Assembly (NCBI RefSeq): GCF_025263565.1
Contig: NZ_CP079865.1
Coordinates: 2,418,001-2,482,000 of the forward strand
Direction: 5' to 3'
Length of the DNA stretch: 64,000 nt
DNA from: Mycobacterium sp. SMC-8
GTDB taxonomy: Bacteria; Actinomycetota; Actinomycetes; Mycobacteriales; Mycobacteriaceae
This document shows, piece by piece, positions 54,247 to 64,000 of this stretch. Within the stretch, counting starts at the first letter, position 1. Every line of letters starts with the position of its first letter. Under the pieces are notes generated by a model. The model searched no databases and was not told the origin of the DNA. It saw only the letters and a program-made list of their open reading frames with translations. The position numbers and the translations under genes are program-made.

Positions 54247-54723
54247 CGCCCCGCGCACACTCAGTGAGATTCGGCCTCTTGGCTACTCTTTTCAGGCTTG
54301 CCACCCACGTCCGGCCTCATTAAGCTGAACAACGCCGACTCGCTGGTCGTCGTCTCTCGCGTTTCCGCCCGCGGTCCGCACTCACTCGGGTTCACAGCAC
54401 AGCCCAGCCACTTCGGCCACCAAATAGAACGGGCGCGGCATCTGCTGACGACCACCGACTTTCAACACACCCGCCGCTGAGACAGCGCACCAAGACCTCC
54501 GGGCCATTGTCCGGCGGGGGCTCGCCCAGTGAAACCGAGGGGTCACTGGGCGAATTCCCTGTGAGCGCATTCGTCAACGGGGATCTCCCAATCGAAGTGA
54601 TGAGTGACGACAGGTGGAACACGTGTTTCGATCGCCCACCCCCGCGGGCTGATAATCGGCGTACGTTGTTGGTATCGGGTAGCTCGATCACGAGCGAAAA
54701 CGCCTGACGTCAAAAGGAAATCG
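54247..54723. other. Gap after glycosyltransferase gene
   Basis: 477 bases without a gene I can support. Open frames at 54298-54480 and 54507-54707 exist but have no ribosome site or recognisable sequence. The end of the region (TCAAAAGGAAATCG) is the ribosome site of the next gene. Confidence 0.5.
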
Positions 54724-54882
54724 ATGGCTGCGCCGAAAAGATTCCGAACCCCCTACCAGAACCGGGTAACGCTCGTCCAGGACACCGTCAGGCAACACTC
54801 CGCACTCGACGAAGACGCCGCACGCGAACTGGCGGTGCGCGTGTTGCATGCGCTGGACTCCATACCCGAGAAAGTGCGCTGA
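54724..54882 (+). CDS. Small DUF6307-like protein
   Basis: 52 residues from ATG 54724, AAAAGGA upstream. Starts MAAPKRFRTPYQNRVTLVQD and continues TVRQHSALDEDAARELAVRV LHALDSIPEKVR. It looks like a DUF6307 protein, a short helical family in actinobacteria with unknown function. Followed by another small gene after 27 bases. Confidence 0.7.
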   Translation: MAAPKRFRTPYQNRVTLVQDTVRQHSALDEDAARELAVRVLHALDSIPEKVR

Positions 54883-54909
54883 CCTCGTGATCAAGTACCA
54901 GGGAGATGC

Positions 54910-55113
54910 GTGACGATGACGGTCCTGGTGAAATTGTCCAATGGCCGTGTCGATGAGTACATGCGATTCGGCGACGTTTACGTCAGACACGGCGACGGCA
55001 CACTCGATGTCGTCCGCACCGGAGGAGCGCACCGCTACAGCTACGCGGCCGGTGAATGGGTCGGTGTCGACGGAGACGAAAAGCGTTGGAAGAAATCGCT
55101 TTTCTGGCGCTGA
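54910..55113 (+). CDS. Small hypothetical beta-strand protein
   Basis: 67 residues from GTG 54910 (GGGAG close upstream); ATG 54916 is possible. The chain alternates strands and charged loops: VLVKLSNGRVDEYMRFGDVY, VRHGDGTLDVVRTGGAHRYS and GEWVGVDGDEKRWKKSLFW. It looks like a small beta-sandwich domain, but I recognise no family. Probably in one operon with the DUF6307-like gene. Confidence 0.6.
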   Translation: MTMTVLVKLSNGRVDEYMRFGDVYVRHGDGTLDVVRTGGAHRYSYAAGEWVGVDGDEKRWKKSLFWR

Positions 55114-55176
55114 CACCCGACCAGCCGCCCGTTCCCGGGAGGGAGCGGAACGCTTGTCTGATGAAAGGCGGTCGGC

Positions 55177-55233
55177 ATGAACGCCGTTGCTCGATGCGTG
55201 TACCTGCCCTGTGCCCGGCTTCTGTCCGGCTGA
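55177..55233 (+). CDS. Possible 18-residue leader peptide before GAF-ANTAR gene
   Basis: ATG 55177 follows GAAAGGCGG at good spacing and encodes MNAVARCVYLPCARLLSG. The stop is two bases before the GTG at 55236, the likely start of the GAF-ANTAR gene, whose own ribosome site is weak. Translation of the leader could deliver ribosomes to the regulator gene. Tentative: the regulator could instead start at 55161 or 55194. Confidence 0.35.
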   Translation: MNAVARCVYLPCARLLSG

Positions 55234-55235
55234 AT

Positions 55236-55964
55236 GTGTCGATCACCGAGCAGTTGCTCGCGGCTGTCGGCGGCCGCCGTGGCGTCGAGGCCGCTGACCG
55301 TTTGTGTCGAGCGTGCGTGGCGCTCCTGGACGTCGACGCGGTGGCGATCTCGCTGGTGTTCGACGGTGCCAACGCCGGCACCCTCGGCTCAAGCGGCCCG
55401 CCGGCCAGGCACTACGACGAGCAGCAGTTCATCCTCGGCGAGGGACCGTGCCTTGACTCGGTGGTGCGGCGGGTGCCGGTGCTGGTGGCCGACCTCGCCG
55501 CACCGGCCGGTCGACGGTGGCCCCTCTACGGGCCGACATTGCTGGACATGCAGATCAGCGGCGTCTGTGCCATCCCTGTGGCGGTGGCCGGCGAATACGT
55601 CGGTGCGCTCGATCTGTTCCGGGTCCGGCCCGGTGCGCTCACCGCCGATCAGCTGGACGGGGCGCTGGTCGCCGCCGAACTGGCCGAAGCGCCTCTGCTG
55701 GACCTCCTCGACGCCGATCTGCAGGCCGCCGTCAACGACCCCGGAAGTGACACCTGGGCGGAGCTGAACAAGCTGTCGCGCGCCGAGATCAGCCAGGCCA
55801 CCGGCATGCTCGTCGCCCAGCTCGAAGTGGAGCCGGACGAAGCCCTGATCCGATTGCGTGCCTTCGCGTATACCAGCGGTCGTCCGGCCACCGAGGTTGC
55901 CCACGAGATCCTCAAGCGCCGGCTTCGGTTACCTGACGACCGACATCACGACGACACCGGATAG
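55236..55964 (+). CDS. GAF-ANTAR RNA-binding regulator 1
   Basis: 242 residues from GTG 55236 (55161 and 55194 are alternatives). N-terminal GAF domain about residues 10-150 (DRLCRACVALLDVDAVAISL, HYDEQQFILGEGPCLDSVVR, VCAIPVAVAGEYVGALDLFR). C-terminal ANTAR domain about 180-235 with a three-helix layout (ELNKLSRAEISQATGMLVAQ then VEPDEALIRLRAFAYTSGRP), which binds two-hexaloop RNA hairpins to prevent termination. GAF binds an unknown signal; in M. tuberculosis a related protein (Rv1626) is triggered by phosphorylation. First of three such genes in a row. Confidence 0.88.
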   Translation: MSITEQLLAAVGGRRGVEAADRLCRACVALLDVDAVAISLVFDGANAGTLGSSGPPARHYDEQQFILGEGPCLDSVVRRVPVLVADLAAPAGRRWPLYGPTLLDMQISGVCAIPVAVAGEYVGALDLFRVRPGALTADQLDGALVAAELAEAPLLDLLDADLQAAVNDPGSDTWAELNKLSRAEISQATGMLVAQLEVEPDEALIRLRAFAYTSGRPATEVAHEILKRRLRLPDDRHHDDTG

Positions 55965-55975
55965 GGAGCAGCCTG

Positions 55976-56728
55976 ATGGACGACGCGCGAGAAACACAGG
56001 TTCTGGACGCGCTGGTGTCCTTCGTCGACCGCCTGCTCGTCGATGTCGACGTGGTGGACCTGCTCATCGAACTCACCGAGCGCTGTGCCGAGCTTTTCGA
56101 CGTGGCCGCCGGTTTTCTCCTCGCCGACCAGTTCGGCAAGCTGAATCTGCTGGCAGCCAGCTCCGAGCAGGCCCGGGAGTTGGAGTTGTTCCAGCTGCGC
56201 GCAAACGAGGGCCCGTGCCTGGGCTGCTACGCGTCGGGTGAGCCGGTATCTGTGGCCGATCTGCACGGCGCTGTCCTGCGGTGGCCGAGGTTTGTGCCCG
56301 CGGCGCTGGACGCTGGCTTCGGGTCGGTAGACGCAGTCCCCATGTGCGCGGCCGGTGACGTCGTCGGGGCGCTGGGCCTGTTCGCCGTCAGACCCGACGC
56401 GCTCACGGATGCGGACCGCCACCTCGCCCAGACTCTGGCCCACATCGTGTGCGTGACTATCGTGCAGGATCTGTCACCGGCGCGCCCGTCCCTGCTTCCC
56501 CAGTTGCGCGCCGCCTTCGCCGCCCGGGTCGTGGTGGACCAGGCGACCAGCTTCCTGCGCGAAGTCCTTGGCGTGTCCGTCGAGGACGCGTTCGAGATCC
56601 TGCGCGCCTATGCCCGGGCCCGCGGCGAACACCTGAGTCACGTCGCCCGACGTCTGATGACGGATAAGTACTCCCGCCCGGTCCTGGTCGCGGCGATTCT
56701 GGAGTTCGCCGGCGAGGTGCGAGATTAG
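55976..56728 (+). CDS. GAF-ANTAR RNA-binding regulator 2
   Basis: 250 residues from ATG 55976 (GGGAG upstream, 11 bases after regulator 1). GAF domain: VVDLLIELTERCAELFDVAA, LRANEGPCLGCYASGEPVSV and DAVPMCAAGDVVGALGLFAV. ANTAR domain: FAARVVVDQATSFLREVLGV then SVEDAFEILRAYARARGEHL. The ANTAR first helix keeps the VxDQA pattern. Same operon as regulator 1. Overlaps convergent regulator 3 by four bases. Confidence 0.9.
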   Translation: MDDARETQVLDALVSFVDRLLVDVDVVDLLIELTERCAELFDVAAGFLLADQFGKLNLLAASSEQARELELFQLRANEGPCLGCYASGEPVSVADLHGAVLRWPRFVPAALDAGFGSVDAVPMCAAGDVVGALGLFAVRPDALTDADRHLAQTLAHIVCVTIVQDLSPARPSLLPQLRAAFAARVVVDQATSFLREVLGVSVEDAFEILRAYARARGEHLSHVARRLMTDKYSRPVLVAAILEFAGEVRD

Positions 56729-57525
56729 GGGTTCTTTCTGGCGCGTGCCCGGCGCACCGCCTCATCCACGAGGCGCTCGGCGACCGCCACGAGTTTGACG
56801 TTGTCGGCCTGACTCAGGCGCTTGAGCCGGTCGAACGCCTCCTCCACGCTGACACCGGAGCGGCTCCGGATGATTCCGATGGCCTGATCGATGACGGCGC
56901 GGTTACCCAGGGCCCGCTGCAGCCGCTCGGTGCGCTCCCGTGCACTGGCCAGCAGTTGAGCGTTGTACACCGACGCCGCCGCCGGCACGGCAAAGCGGGT
57001 GCCCACCTCCACGGCGTGGTTTCCGAAGGCGTCGCGGGCACGGGCGTAGGCATTGATGGCCCCGATCACGCGATCGTCGATGATCAGGGGAAGCGACAGC
57101 GCCGAATGCACCGCCATCCGGGCCACTCGGCCGCCGAAGCGCGGCCAGCGGTCATCGCTGCCCAGCGAGCCGCTGACGGCGGCACGGCCGGTGCGCATGG
57201 AGGTGATGCACGGTCCCTCGCGTAACTCCTCGTACTGCACCCGGTCTATCTCGGCAATGAAACCTGATGTGGCCGAGGTCATTCGGACGTCCATCATGGA
57301 TTGGCCCAACTCGGCCAACGTGATGCTGACGCCGTCGACGCCCGGTAGGGCGTGGGTGGCGAACTCTGCGACGGCGCCGAGCAGTTCCCTTGCGGGCCGG
57401 GCGTCGGCGACCAGGCTTGCCACGCCAGTCAGTGCCACGTACAAGTCGATCTCGTCGGCTTCGCGCTGCGCAGCCGACAGATCTGACTGCCTGGCCCGGC
57501 CGGGCTGTGCATCGAAATCAGCCAT
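56725..57525 (-). CDS. GAF-ANTAR RNA-binding regulator 3
   Basis: 266 residues from ATG 57525; TTG 57531 is an alternative with GAGGAG upstream. GAF domain about residues 40-180 (ALPGVDGVSITLAELGQSMM, YEELREGPCITSMRTGRAAV, VHSALSLPLIIDDRVIGAIN). ANTAR domain: LQRALGNRAVIDQAIGIIRS then GVSVEEAFDRLKRLSQADNV. It is on the other strand from regulators 1 and 2 and 19 bases behind the acyl-AMP ligase gene, with which it is probably co-transcribed. Three related regulators at one place suggest local duplication. Confidence 0.9.
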   Translation of the reverse strand: MADFDAQPGRARQSDLSAAQREADEIDLYVALTGVASLVADARPARELLGAVAEFATHALPGVDGVSITLAELGQSMMDVRMTSATSGFIAEIDRVQYEELREGPCITSMRTGRAAVSGSLGSDDRWPRFGGRVARMAVHSALSLPLIIDDRVIGAINAYARARDAFGNHAVEVGTRFAVPAAASVYNAQLLASARERTERLQRALGNRAVIDQAIGIIRSRSGVSVEEAFDRLKRLSQADNVKLVAVAERLVDEAVRRARARKNP

Positions 57526-57544
57526 GCCCAATGGAGGATACTCC

Positions 57545-59179
57545 TCAGTTCACCAGCGAGAGCGCATGCGCACGCCGCAGCTTCCCTGACGGTGTCTTCG
57601 GGATGGTGCCGGGCTCCAGCACCACAACGTTGCGCGGTCGCACGTCGACCTCGGCGAACACCTCGTGGGCCACCTGCCGTTCGACGCGGCGCACCTCGGC
57701 TTCATCCTCGAAGTGTTTACACTCCACCGCGACTGCGAACGTCTCCCGCGACCGGCCGGCGTCCAGCCGTACCGCGACGGCGCATCCGGGCCGTACCCCG
57801 TCGACGCGACCCGCGGCACGCTCGATGTCGGTGGGATAGATGTTGCGGCCGGCCATGATGATGACATCTTTGAGACGCCCACAGATCACGACGTGGCCGG
57901 TCTCGGTCAGATAGCCGAGATCGCCGGTGTCGTACCACCCGCGCTCATCCTGAGCGCCGATGAAGCCGGCGACGGTGACGTAGCCCTTGGTCACCGGCTC
58001 GCCGCGGACCTCGATGACGCCGATACCTCTGGCGGGAAGCTCGGCGCCGTCTTCGTCGACGACCCGAATCTCGAGGCCCTGCAACGGTCGGCCCAGGGTG
58101 ACGAGGCGGCGGGTGTGGCCCCGGCTCGCCGGGACCGCGCGGTGCAGCACGGCGAGCAGGTCGGCGTCCACTTCGTCGACGACCATGCCTCCGCCGCATT
58201 CGGAGAAGGACACGGCGACCGTCGTCTCGGCCATCCCGTAGGCGGGGATGACCGCCTCGGGTTTGAGGCCGAAGGGGGCACCGGCGGCGCAGAGATCCTC
58301 GACGTCGATCGGATCCACCTGTTCGGCGCCCGAGAGCGCCCATCGCAGTGAGGACAGATCGAATTCGCCCGGCGTCGCCTGCCGGCGCAACCGTCGTGCG
58401 AGCAGGTTGTAGGCGAAGTTCGGCGCGGCGGTCATCGTGCCCCGGTACTTGTCGATCAGCTTCGGCCACAACAAGATATCGCCGAGAAAATCCATCGGGG
58501 TGATCTTGACCAGCTCGGCGCCGAAGTACATCGGCACTGTCAGATACCCCGTCATCCCCATGTCGTGGAAGCACGGCAGCCAGCTGACGATCACGTCGGT
58601 GTCGAGGTCGAAGGCGCAGCCGGCGGTCATGGCCTCGGCGTTGGCGACGATGTTGGCATGGCTGATCTGCACGGCCTTCGGCGACCCGGTGGAGCCGCTC
58701 GTCAACTGCATCAGCGCGACGTCGTCGTCGTCGGTGTCGACGGGATCGATCGGCTCCCCGGCGAGCAGATCAGTGATGCTCAGCACGGTGATGCCCAGGC
58801 CGGCCAGTACTGGGGCGGCCGCCATGAAGGGATCGGAGATCACCACGGCCCTGGCCGAGATCATGCTGATCACGGCGGTGGTCTCGTCAGCCCAGCGGAC
58901 CAGGTCGGTGCGCGGTGTGGGCTGGTGCAGCATCGTGACGCTGGCGCCGCGCATCCAGACGCCTTGAGCGGCAGGCGCGATCTCGACCGGCGCACCGGCC
59001 AGCATCGCGACCGCATCGCCGGCGTTGACGCCGGCCGCGGCCAGCCCGCCGGCGATCCTGCGCGCGCGCTGGTGCACTGCTGCCCAGGACTGCCGAAGCG
59101 GCGAGTGGGGCTCGCCGGTGTGGAAGCCCTTGGTACTTCGCTCGGCGTTGGCGAACATGGTTTCGGTGAATCGGCTCAT
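57545..59179 (-). CDS. Fatty-acyl-AMP ligase / acyl-CoA synthetase (FadD type)
   Basis: 544 residues from ATG 59179 (AAAGGG upstream); a longer frame to 59608 is rejected. ANL-superfamily motifs: ATP loop [39 protein letters not shown] typical of acyl-AMP ligases, [30 protein letters not shown], and C-terminal lysine in [13 protein letters not shown]. The protein is likely to activate fatty acids with ATP and hand them to a carrier or polyketide synthase, a typical mycobacterial lipid role. No PKS or carrier gene is in the window. Next to the MmpL/desaturase group. Confidence 0.92.
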   Translation of the reverse strand: MSRFTETMFANAERSTKGFHTGEPHSPLRQSWAAVHQRARRIAGGLAAAGVNAGDAVAMLAGAPVEIAPAAQGVWMRGASVTMLHQPTPRTDLVRWADETTAVISMISARAVVISDPFMAAAPVLAGLGITVLSITDLLAGEPIDPVDTDDDDVALMQLTSGSTGSPKAVQISHANIVANAEAMTAGCAFDLDTDVIVSWLPCFHDMGMTGYLTVPMYFGAELVKITPMDFLGDILLWPKLIDKYRGTMTAAPNFAYNLLARRLRRQATPGEFDLSSLRWALSGAEQVDPIDVEDLCAAGAPFGLKPEAVIPAYGMAETTVAVSFSECGGGMVVDEVDADLLAVLHRAVPASRGHTRRLVTLGRPLQGLEIRVVDEDGAELPARGIGVIEVRGEPVTKGYVTVAGFIGAQDERGWYDTGDLGYLTETGHVVICGRLKDVIIMAGRNIYPTDIERAAGRVDGVRPGCAVAVRLDAGRSRETFAVAVECKHFEDEAEVRRVERQVAHEVFAEVDVRPRNVVVLEPGTIPKTPSGKLRRAHALSLVN

Positions 59180-59591
59180 AGACAGCCCTTTGCGGCTATA
59201 GCGCGCACGCGCTGGTGAATTGAGGGCATGGCCCACTTCGGGGAGCGGTGCCGCCGAGGCACGGACTCTTGGTATGTCGCACGCCGAGAAACGGACGGAG
59301 GGCGTCGTGCGTGGATCGGCGGGGATCAGGGTCGCCGCCGTGACGCTTCCGTGAGGCTGGATGGTCAACCTCGGTAAACCGTAGCGCGCCCGGCCCCGGT
59401 GTCGGGGCATTGGGCGCAACTGATCATCGGCGCGCCGGTCGAGCCGGTGCCCACCCTGCGCCGTCGGGTAGTGTGAAGTCAACCCGCCGACGCGTGGTGC
59501 CGCTTCCTCGCACACCGTCGACCGGTTCCCGCACTCTTCGGTTTCAGGGTCAGTCTCCGCGCCCTCAGCTGGAACGACTCTAGGACCCACC
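59180..59591. other. Gap between acyl-AMP ligase and desaturase genes
   Basis: 412 bases with divergent promoters for the ligase (minus) and desaturase (plus). A small inverted repeat GCGCGCACGCGC lies near 59201. No gene or RNA recognised. Confidence 0.5.
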
Positions 59592-60701
59592 ATGGCTGTC
59601 GCCGACATCGCCCATTACACCCATCTGAGTCCCGAGGACATCGAAAGTCTGGGACGCGAGCTCGACGAGATCCGCAGCGATATCGAGGAGTCCCTCGGTG
59701 GGCGCGACGCCGCCTATATCCGGCGGACCATCAAATTCCAGCGCGCACTCGACGTCGCGGCGCGGTTGCTGATCGCCACCACCCGCTCGACCGCCGGCTG
59801 GGTGGTGGGGACCGCCGCACTCGGCTTTGCCAAGAGCGTCGAGAACATGGAGATCGGCCACAACGTGTCCCACGGGCAGTGGGATTGGATGAACGACCCC
59901 GAGATCCACTCAAGCACGTGGGAGTGGGACATGGTTGCGGTGTCGTCGCAGTGGAAGCGGTCGCACAACTACCGCCACCACGTCTACAGCAACGTGATCG
60001 GTATCGACGACGATCTCGGGTTCGGCGTGATGCGGGTGACCTCCGATCAGCCCTGGCGGCGCAGGTATCTGCTGCAGCCGCTACAGAACCTTTTCCTGGC
60101 ACTGACTTTCGAATGGGGGATCGCCCTGCACGGCGTCGATCTGGAACGCCCGCGGGATGAAAAGAACTCGCAATTCAAGTTATTGGCAGGAAAGATCACC
60201 CGCCAGGGGATCAAGGACTACGTGCTCTGGCCGGCGCTGAGCGTCAAGCGCTGGCGCAGGACCCTACAGGCCAACGTGGTCGCCAACCTGCTGCGCAACC
60301 TGTGGGCGTACGTGGTGATCTTCTGCGGGCATTTCCCGGACGGCACCCAGAAGTTCGCCGCCGACGTGCTGGATAGCGAGACCAGGGCCGAATGGTACTT
60401 GCGGCAGATGCTGGGCGCGGCCAACTTCAAGGCCGGTCGGCTGCTGGGGTTTACCAGCGGCAATCTGTGCTATCAGATCGAACACCACCTGTTCCCGGAC
60501 CTGCCCAGTAACCGCCTCGCCGAGATCTCGCGTCGGGTGCGCCCGCTCTGTGAGAAGTACGGCCTGCCCTACCTCACGGGGTCGCTGGCCCGCCAGTACG
60601 GGTCGACGTTGCGGATCATCCACCGACTGGCGCTGCCGGACCCGCCTGCCCTCGCCGAGAGTGCGCTCAGCGCGGGCTTTTCCGCGGATTTCACACGCTA
60701 G
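59592..60701 (+). CDS. Membrane fatty acid desaturase (second copy)
   Basis: 369 residues from ATG 59592. Histidine boxes identical in pattern to the copy at 45145: [20 protein letters not shown] and [13 protein letters not shown]. Starts [20 protein letters not shown]. Acts on membrane-bound acyl chains, using a diiron centre. The tail ([20 protein letters not shown]) is longer than in the other copy. The 3' end overlaps the MmpL gene by 11 bases, convergent. Confidence 0.93.
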   Translation: MAVADIAHYTHLSPEDIESLGRELDEIRSDIEESLGGRDAAYIRRTIKFQRALDVAARLLIATTRSTAGWVVGTAALGFAKSVENMEIGHNVSHGQWDWMNDPEIHSSTWEWDMVAVSSQWKRSHNYRHHVYSNVIGIDDDLGFGVMRVTSDQPWRRRYLLQPLQNLFLALTFEWGIALHGVDLERPRDEKNSQFKLLAGKITRQGIKDYVLWPALSVKRWRRTLQANVVANLLRNLWAYVVIFCGHFPDGTQKFAADVLDSETRAEWYLRQMLGAANFKAGRLLGFTSGNLCYQIEHHLFPDLPSNRLAEISRRVRPLCEKYGLPYLTGSLARQYGSTLRIIHRLALPDPPALAESALSAGFSADFTR

Positions 60702-63612
60702 GCGCACTCTCGGCGGGCTGTGCCTTCGGCCACGGCTGCGGCTTCGGGCGAGGACGCACATGCATCGGCCACCAGAACCAGCGGCCCATCAGGGCGGCGA
60801 TGGACGGCGTCATCAGTGAGCGCACGACCAACGTGTCGAAAAGCAACCCGAGCCCGATGGTGGTGCCGACCTGCCCGATCACGATCATGTCGCTGACGAT
60901 CATGCCGATCATGGTGAAGGCAAACACGAAACCGGCTGCGGTGACGACGGATCCGGTGCCGGCCATCGACCGGATGATTCCGGTGCCGAGCCCGGCGTGG
61001 ATCTCCTCCTTCATCCGCGACACCAGCAGCAGGTTGTAGTCGGCGCCGACGGCCAACAGCACGATCACCGACATCGGCAACACCATCCAACCCAGCGGGA
61101 TGCCGATGATGTGTTGCCAGATCAGCACCGAAAGCCCGAAGGACGTCCCCAGACTCAGCACCACGGTGCCGACGATGACCGCTGCGGCGGCCACAGCACG
61201 GGTGAGGATCACCATGATCAGGAAGATCAGGATCAACGACGCGACGGCAGCGATCAGCAGATCGTAGTCAGCGCCCTGCTGCATGTCCTTGTACATCGCT
61301 GCGCTGCCGCCGACATAGACCGTCGATCCCTCCAGCGGGGTGCCCTTGATGGCGTCGGCGGCGGCGATCCGCAACGGCTCGATCCGTTCGGTGCCGTCCT
61401 CGCTCAGCGGCTCACCCTGATGGAACACGGTGAACCGCACCGCCTTACCGTCCGGTGACATGAACAGCTTGATCCCCCGCTGGAAGTCCGCGGTCTCAAA
61501 CGCCTCCGGCGGCAGATAGAAGGTGTCGTCATTGCGCGCGGTGTCGAACGCCTCGCCCATCGCCGTGCTGTCCTCCTGCATGGCGATGTTCTGATCCTGC
61601 TGCAACTTCTGCGCCTGGTACTGGTTCAGCATGATCTGCTTCTGGTTCTTCATCGTCTGGATCATCGCCGGCATCAGCGCCGCCATCTGCGGCGTCAACT
61701 GCGCCATCCGCTCGATGTCGGGGACCAGCTCGGTGAAATCGTCGGACATCGTGCCGATGCCGTCGAGGCTGTCGAAAATCGAGCGCAGCGCCCAGCACAT
61801 CGGGATGTTGAAACAGTGTGGCTCCCAATAGAAGTAGTTCCGGAGCGGACGGAACTGGTCGTCGAAATCTGCCAGGTGGTCCCGCACGTCGGTGAGGTTC
61901 GCCGACGTGTCTCTCATCTTGTCGGCCATTCGGCGGCTGACATCGGCGAGTTCCAGGGTGATGCGCTGCATCTGTTCCATCGAGTCGATGGTCACCTGCA
62001 TCTCGTTGGCCTGCTGGAGCGTGTTCTCCAGCACGGTCTGCTGGAAGTCGTTGTTCAGCAACTGGCCGGTGCCGCTCTGGCCCAGGGTGTAGGCCAGCGA
62101 CGCATGCTTGATGGGTTTGCCGTCCGGGCGGGTGATCGTGGTGACCGAGGCTATTCCGTGCACGCGGACCAGCGCCTTGGCGATCTTGTCGATCACCAGG
62201 AATTCGGCGGGGTTGCGCATGTCGTGATCGGATTCGACCATCACCAGGTCGGGGTTCATCTTGGCATCGGAGAAGTGCCGGTCAGCCGCGGCGTAGCCGA
62301 CATTGGCGGGCACGTCATCAGGGAGATAGATGCGGTCGTTGTAGGTGGTGTGGTAGCCGGGTAGTGCGAGCAGCCCCACCAGGCACAGCACCATTCCCAT
62401 CACGAGGATCGCTCCGGGCCAGCGCACTGTGGCCGCGCCGAGTCGCCGCCACCCTCGGGCACGGCCGTTGCCCTTGGGCTCCAACACTTTTCCGAAGCGG
62501 GTGACGATCGAGATGAGCGCCGGCCCCAGGGTAAGCGCGGCGGCCACCACGATCGTCATGCCGATCGCGAGCGGGAAACCCATGCTCTGGAAGTACGGAA
62601 GCCGGGTGAAGTGCAGGCACGCCGTGGCCCCGGCGATCGTCATGCCCGAGGCGAGTACCACGTGGGCGGTGCCGTGGAACATGTCGTAGTACGCCGATTC
62701 CCGGTCCATACCCGACCGCCGGGCTTCCTGATAGCGCCCGATCAGGAAGATCGCGTAGTCGGTGGCCGCGGCGATCGCCAGCGTCACCACCATGCTGGTG
62801 GCGAACGTGGTGAGTCCGAACGCCTCGTGGTACCCGAGGAAGGAGACGATGCCGCGGGCTGAGAACAATCCGACGAAGACCATCGTCATGGTGACGAGCA
62901 TCGTGACGACCGACCGGTAGATGATCAGCAGCATCACGATGATGATCGCGATCGTCACGCCCTCAATGGTTTTCATGCTGGCGTCACCGACGATGTTCTG
63001 ATCGGTGGTGAGCGCCGCGGGACCCGTGACGTAGGCCTTGACCCCGTCTGGAGCCTGGTTCGATTCGACGATGTCACGCACCGCCCGAACCGATTCGTTG
63101 GCGAGCGCCTCGCCTTGGTCCCCGGCGATGTACACCTGGACGTAGGCGGCCTTGCCGTCGATGCTCTGCGCGCCGGCCGCGGTGAGCGTGTCACCCCAGA
63201 AATCCTGGACGTGCTGGACGTGGGTGGTGTCGGCGTCGAGTTCGCGGACGACCTCGTCGTAGAACGCATGCGCGTCCGGCCCGAGCGGCTGCTCGCCCTC
63301 CACCACGATCATCACCGAGCTGGAGGTGTCGTACTCCTGGAACTTCTCGCCGACGTGCTTGGTCGCGATCAGCGCAGGCGCGTCGTTGGGGCTCATCGAC
63401 ACCGCGCGCAGCTTGCCGACGTCTTCGAGCTGCGGCACGGCCGTGTTGAGGAACGCGACGATACCGATCCAGGCCAGGACGATCGGGATGGCGAAGGTGC
63501 GGATGAATCGCGGCAGCCGGGGCCGCGAGGTCGCCGCATGCCGCGTCGCCGGGATCGAGTCGGTGGGCGCGTCGTCCGGGCTGTCGCCGGTCCGCCTGCT
63601 GAGGAGAGTCAT
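60691..63612 (-). CDS. MmpL-family RND lipid transporter (MmpL4/5-like)
   Basis: 973 residues, full length for the large MmpL group. Twelve helices in two halves; relay aspartates in [20 protein letters not shown] and [16 protein letters not shown]. The second periplasmic loop (about residues 520-750) has the long helical hairpin rich in Gln and Met ([20 protein letters not shown] and [19 protein letters not shown]) found in MmpL4/5-type proteins. Start overlaps the MmpS stop (ATGA), so the two are coupled. Exports siderophores or lipids of the envelope; the cargo here is not clear. Confidence 0.95.
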   Translation of the reverse strand: MTLLSRRTGDSPDDAPTDSIPATRHAATSRPRLPRFIRTFAIPIVLAWIGIVAFLNTAVPQLEDVGKLRAVSMSPNDAPALIATKHVGEKFQEYDTSSSVMIVVEGEQPLGPDAHAFYDEVVRELDADTTHVQHVQDFWGDTLTAAGAQSIDGKAAYVQVYIAGDQGEALANESVRAVRDIVESNQAPDGVKAYVTGPAALTTDQNIVGDASMKTIEGVTIAIIIVMLLIIYRSVVTMLVTMTMVFVGLFSARGIVSFLGYHEAFGLTTFATSMVVTLAIAAATDYAIFLIGRYQEARRSGMDRESAYYDMFHGTAHVVLASGMTIAGATACLHFTRLPYFQSMGFPLAIGMTIVVAAALTLGPALISIVTRFGKVLEPKGNGRARGWRRLGAATVRWPGAILVMGMVLCLVGLLALPGYHTTYNDRIYLPDDVPANVGYAAADRHFSDAKMNPDLVMVESDHDMRNPAEFLVIDKIAKALVRVHGIASVTTITRPDGKPIKHASLAYTLGQSGTGQLLNNDFQQTVLENTLQQANEMQVTIDSMEQMQRITLELADVSRRMADKMRDTSANLTDVRDHLADFDDQFRPLRNYFYWEPHCFNIPMCWALRSIFDSLDGIGTMSDDFTELVPDIERMAQLTPQMAALMPAMIQTMKNQKQIMLNQYQAQKLQQDQNIAMQEDSTAMGEAFDTARNDDTFYLPPEAFETADFQRGIKLFMSPDGKAVRFTVFHQGEPLSEDGTERIEPLRIAAADAIKGTPLEGSTVYVGGSAAMYKDMQQGADYDLLIAAVASLILIFLIMVILTRAVAAAAVIVGTVVLSLGTSFGLSVLIWQHIIGIPLGWMVLPMSVIVLLAVGADYNLLLVSRMKEEIHAGLGTGIIRSMAGTGSVVTAAGFVFAFTMIGMIVSDMIVIGQVGTTIGLGLLFDTLVVRSLMTPSIAALMGRWFWWPMHVRPRPKPQPWPKAQPAESAPSV

Positions 63613-64000
63613 GCTGCCTTCACCAGGCAGTACGTCGCGGCGTTCAACCCGTCGGCCGTCCTTTCGTCTTTGATCTCGTCATCGACGATGACCCGGCAGC
63701 CGATGGTGTGGCCGTCGCCCTGGGCCATGATGTTCGGCATCACCGACGGCAGCGTGGTCTCCAGCGTCAGCGACCAGGGCAGAGGCACCTCACCGGTGCG
63801 CTGCGGCTTGCCGTCGAGGTCGACGTAGTTGATGGTCGCCGAGGAGCCGGACCCGAAGACCTCGTACGTGACGACCTTCGGGTTGAACGACTCTGCGGTG
63901 TCGGCGTCCACCGTGGTCACGATCGCGCCGTCAGATCCGAACACGGAGCGCAGTTGCGACACGGTCAGCACGCCGACCGCCACCGCGGCCACCACCAGCA
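63609..64000 (-). CDS. MmpS-family membrane protein (partial, 5' end beyond the window)
   Basis: At least 130 residues are visible; the N-terminus is cut by the window edge. A membrane helix ([14 protein letters not shown]) is followed by the MmpS periplasmic domain: [40 protein letters not shown] and the paired cysteines in [11 protein letters not shown] and [10 protein letters not shown]. MmpS proteins are periplasmic partners of MmpL transporters. Overlaps the MmpL gene by four bases. Confidence 0.93.
   Translation of the reverse strand, partial: LVVAAVAVGVLTVSQLRSVFGSDGAIVTTVDADTAESFNPKVVTYEVFGSGSSATINYVDLDGKPQRTGEVPLPWSLTLETTLPSVMPNIMAQGDGHTIGCRVIVDDEIKDERTADGLNAATYCLVKAA

Noticed and set aside
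54298..54707. Two small open frames between the glycosyltransferase and DUF6307-like genes
   Set aside because: No ribosome site, no family similarity, and not enough length to exceed chance in this base composition.

Overview
The window is chromosomal DNA from a mycobacterium, most likely an environmental, rapidly growing type (Mycolicibacterium-like). This follows from the very high GC content, many GTG starts, an MmpS/MmpL pair, a PE-PPE-domain hydrolase, an F420-dependent Ddn-family reductase, WS/DGAT and fatty-acyl-AMP ligase homologues, GAF-ANTAR proteins, DUF5994 and DUF7159 proteins, and acidic secreted proteins that share a typical mycobacterial signal peptide. The species cannot be fixed from the sequence alone.

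Layout. 0-3 kb is a conserved core: gpsA, a WXG-motif protein, the YajQ-family protein, tRNA-Tyr and its terminator. 3-14.5 kb is mixed: a Ddn-like reductase, a secreted sugar dehydrogenase, the PE-PPE hydrolase, a LuxR regulator with an unusual receiver, a UDP-glucose dehydrogenase homologue lacking its catalytic cysteine, an SDR, a tiny His-rich secreted peptide, a frameshifted AraC gene, DUF2855 and DUF7159 proteins. 14.5-16.2 kb is an IS1380-family element with a broken transposase. 16.3-25.7 kb is one long minus-strand operon: a peptide/nickel-type ABC importer, a TauE-like permease, an IclR regulator, a glucarate-dehydratase-family enzyme and a 2-hydroxyacid dehydrogenase. 26-30.9 kb holds a second hydroxyacid dehydrogenase, a Cys-rich 50-residue peptide, LysR, a decayed TetR, and a membrane protein divergent from a diiron-like hydrolase. 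31-35.7 kb is a second sugar-acid cassette: glucarate dehydratase family, 5-dehydro-4-deoxyglucarate dehydratase, ketoglutarate-semialdehyde dehydrogenase and an HxlR regulator. Together these encode a complete route from glucarate to 2-oxoglutarate.

36-40 kb is a signalling and stress group: a Ser/Thr kinase fused to an extracellular amino-acid-binding domain, a CsbD/coiled-coil protein, another coiled-coil protein, a small membrane protein, and an RsbW-like anti-sigma kinase. 40-51 kb has an MMPL transporter, a P450, CspA, a desaturase, a secreted CocE-type hydrolase, two DUF5994 proteins and a degenerate WS/DGAT homologue. 51.1-52.7 kb is a second IS1380-family element with an intact transposase and TTAA duplications. 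53-64 kb has a glycosyltransferase, small proteins, three adjacent GAF-ANTAR genes, an acyl-AMP ligase, a second desaturase, and MmpL/MmpS (MmpS runs off the window).

Most notable: a 64-base palindromic element present in three equal-length intergenic copies plus one degenerate copy, each 0-5 bases beyond a stop codon; the two IS1380 elements with resolvable ends; the receptor-kinase fusion; the Cys-less UDP-glucose dehydrogenase; a 13-bp terminator-like hairpin inside the start of a coding region; and three single-base frameshifts in otherwise recognisable genes. No CRISPR array, rRNA, prophage or replication origin was seen.
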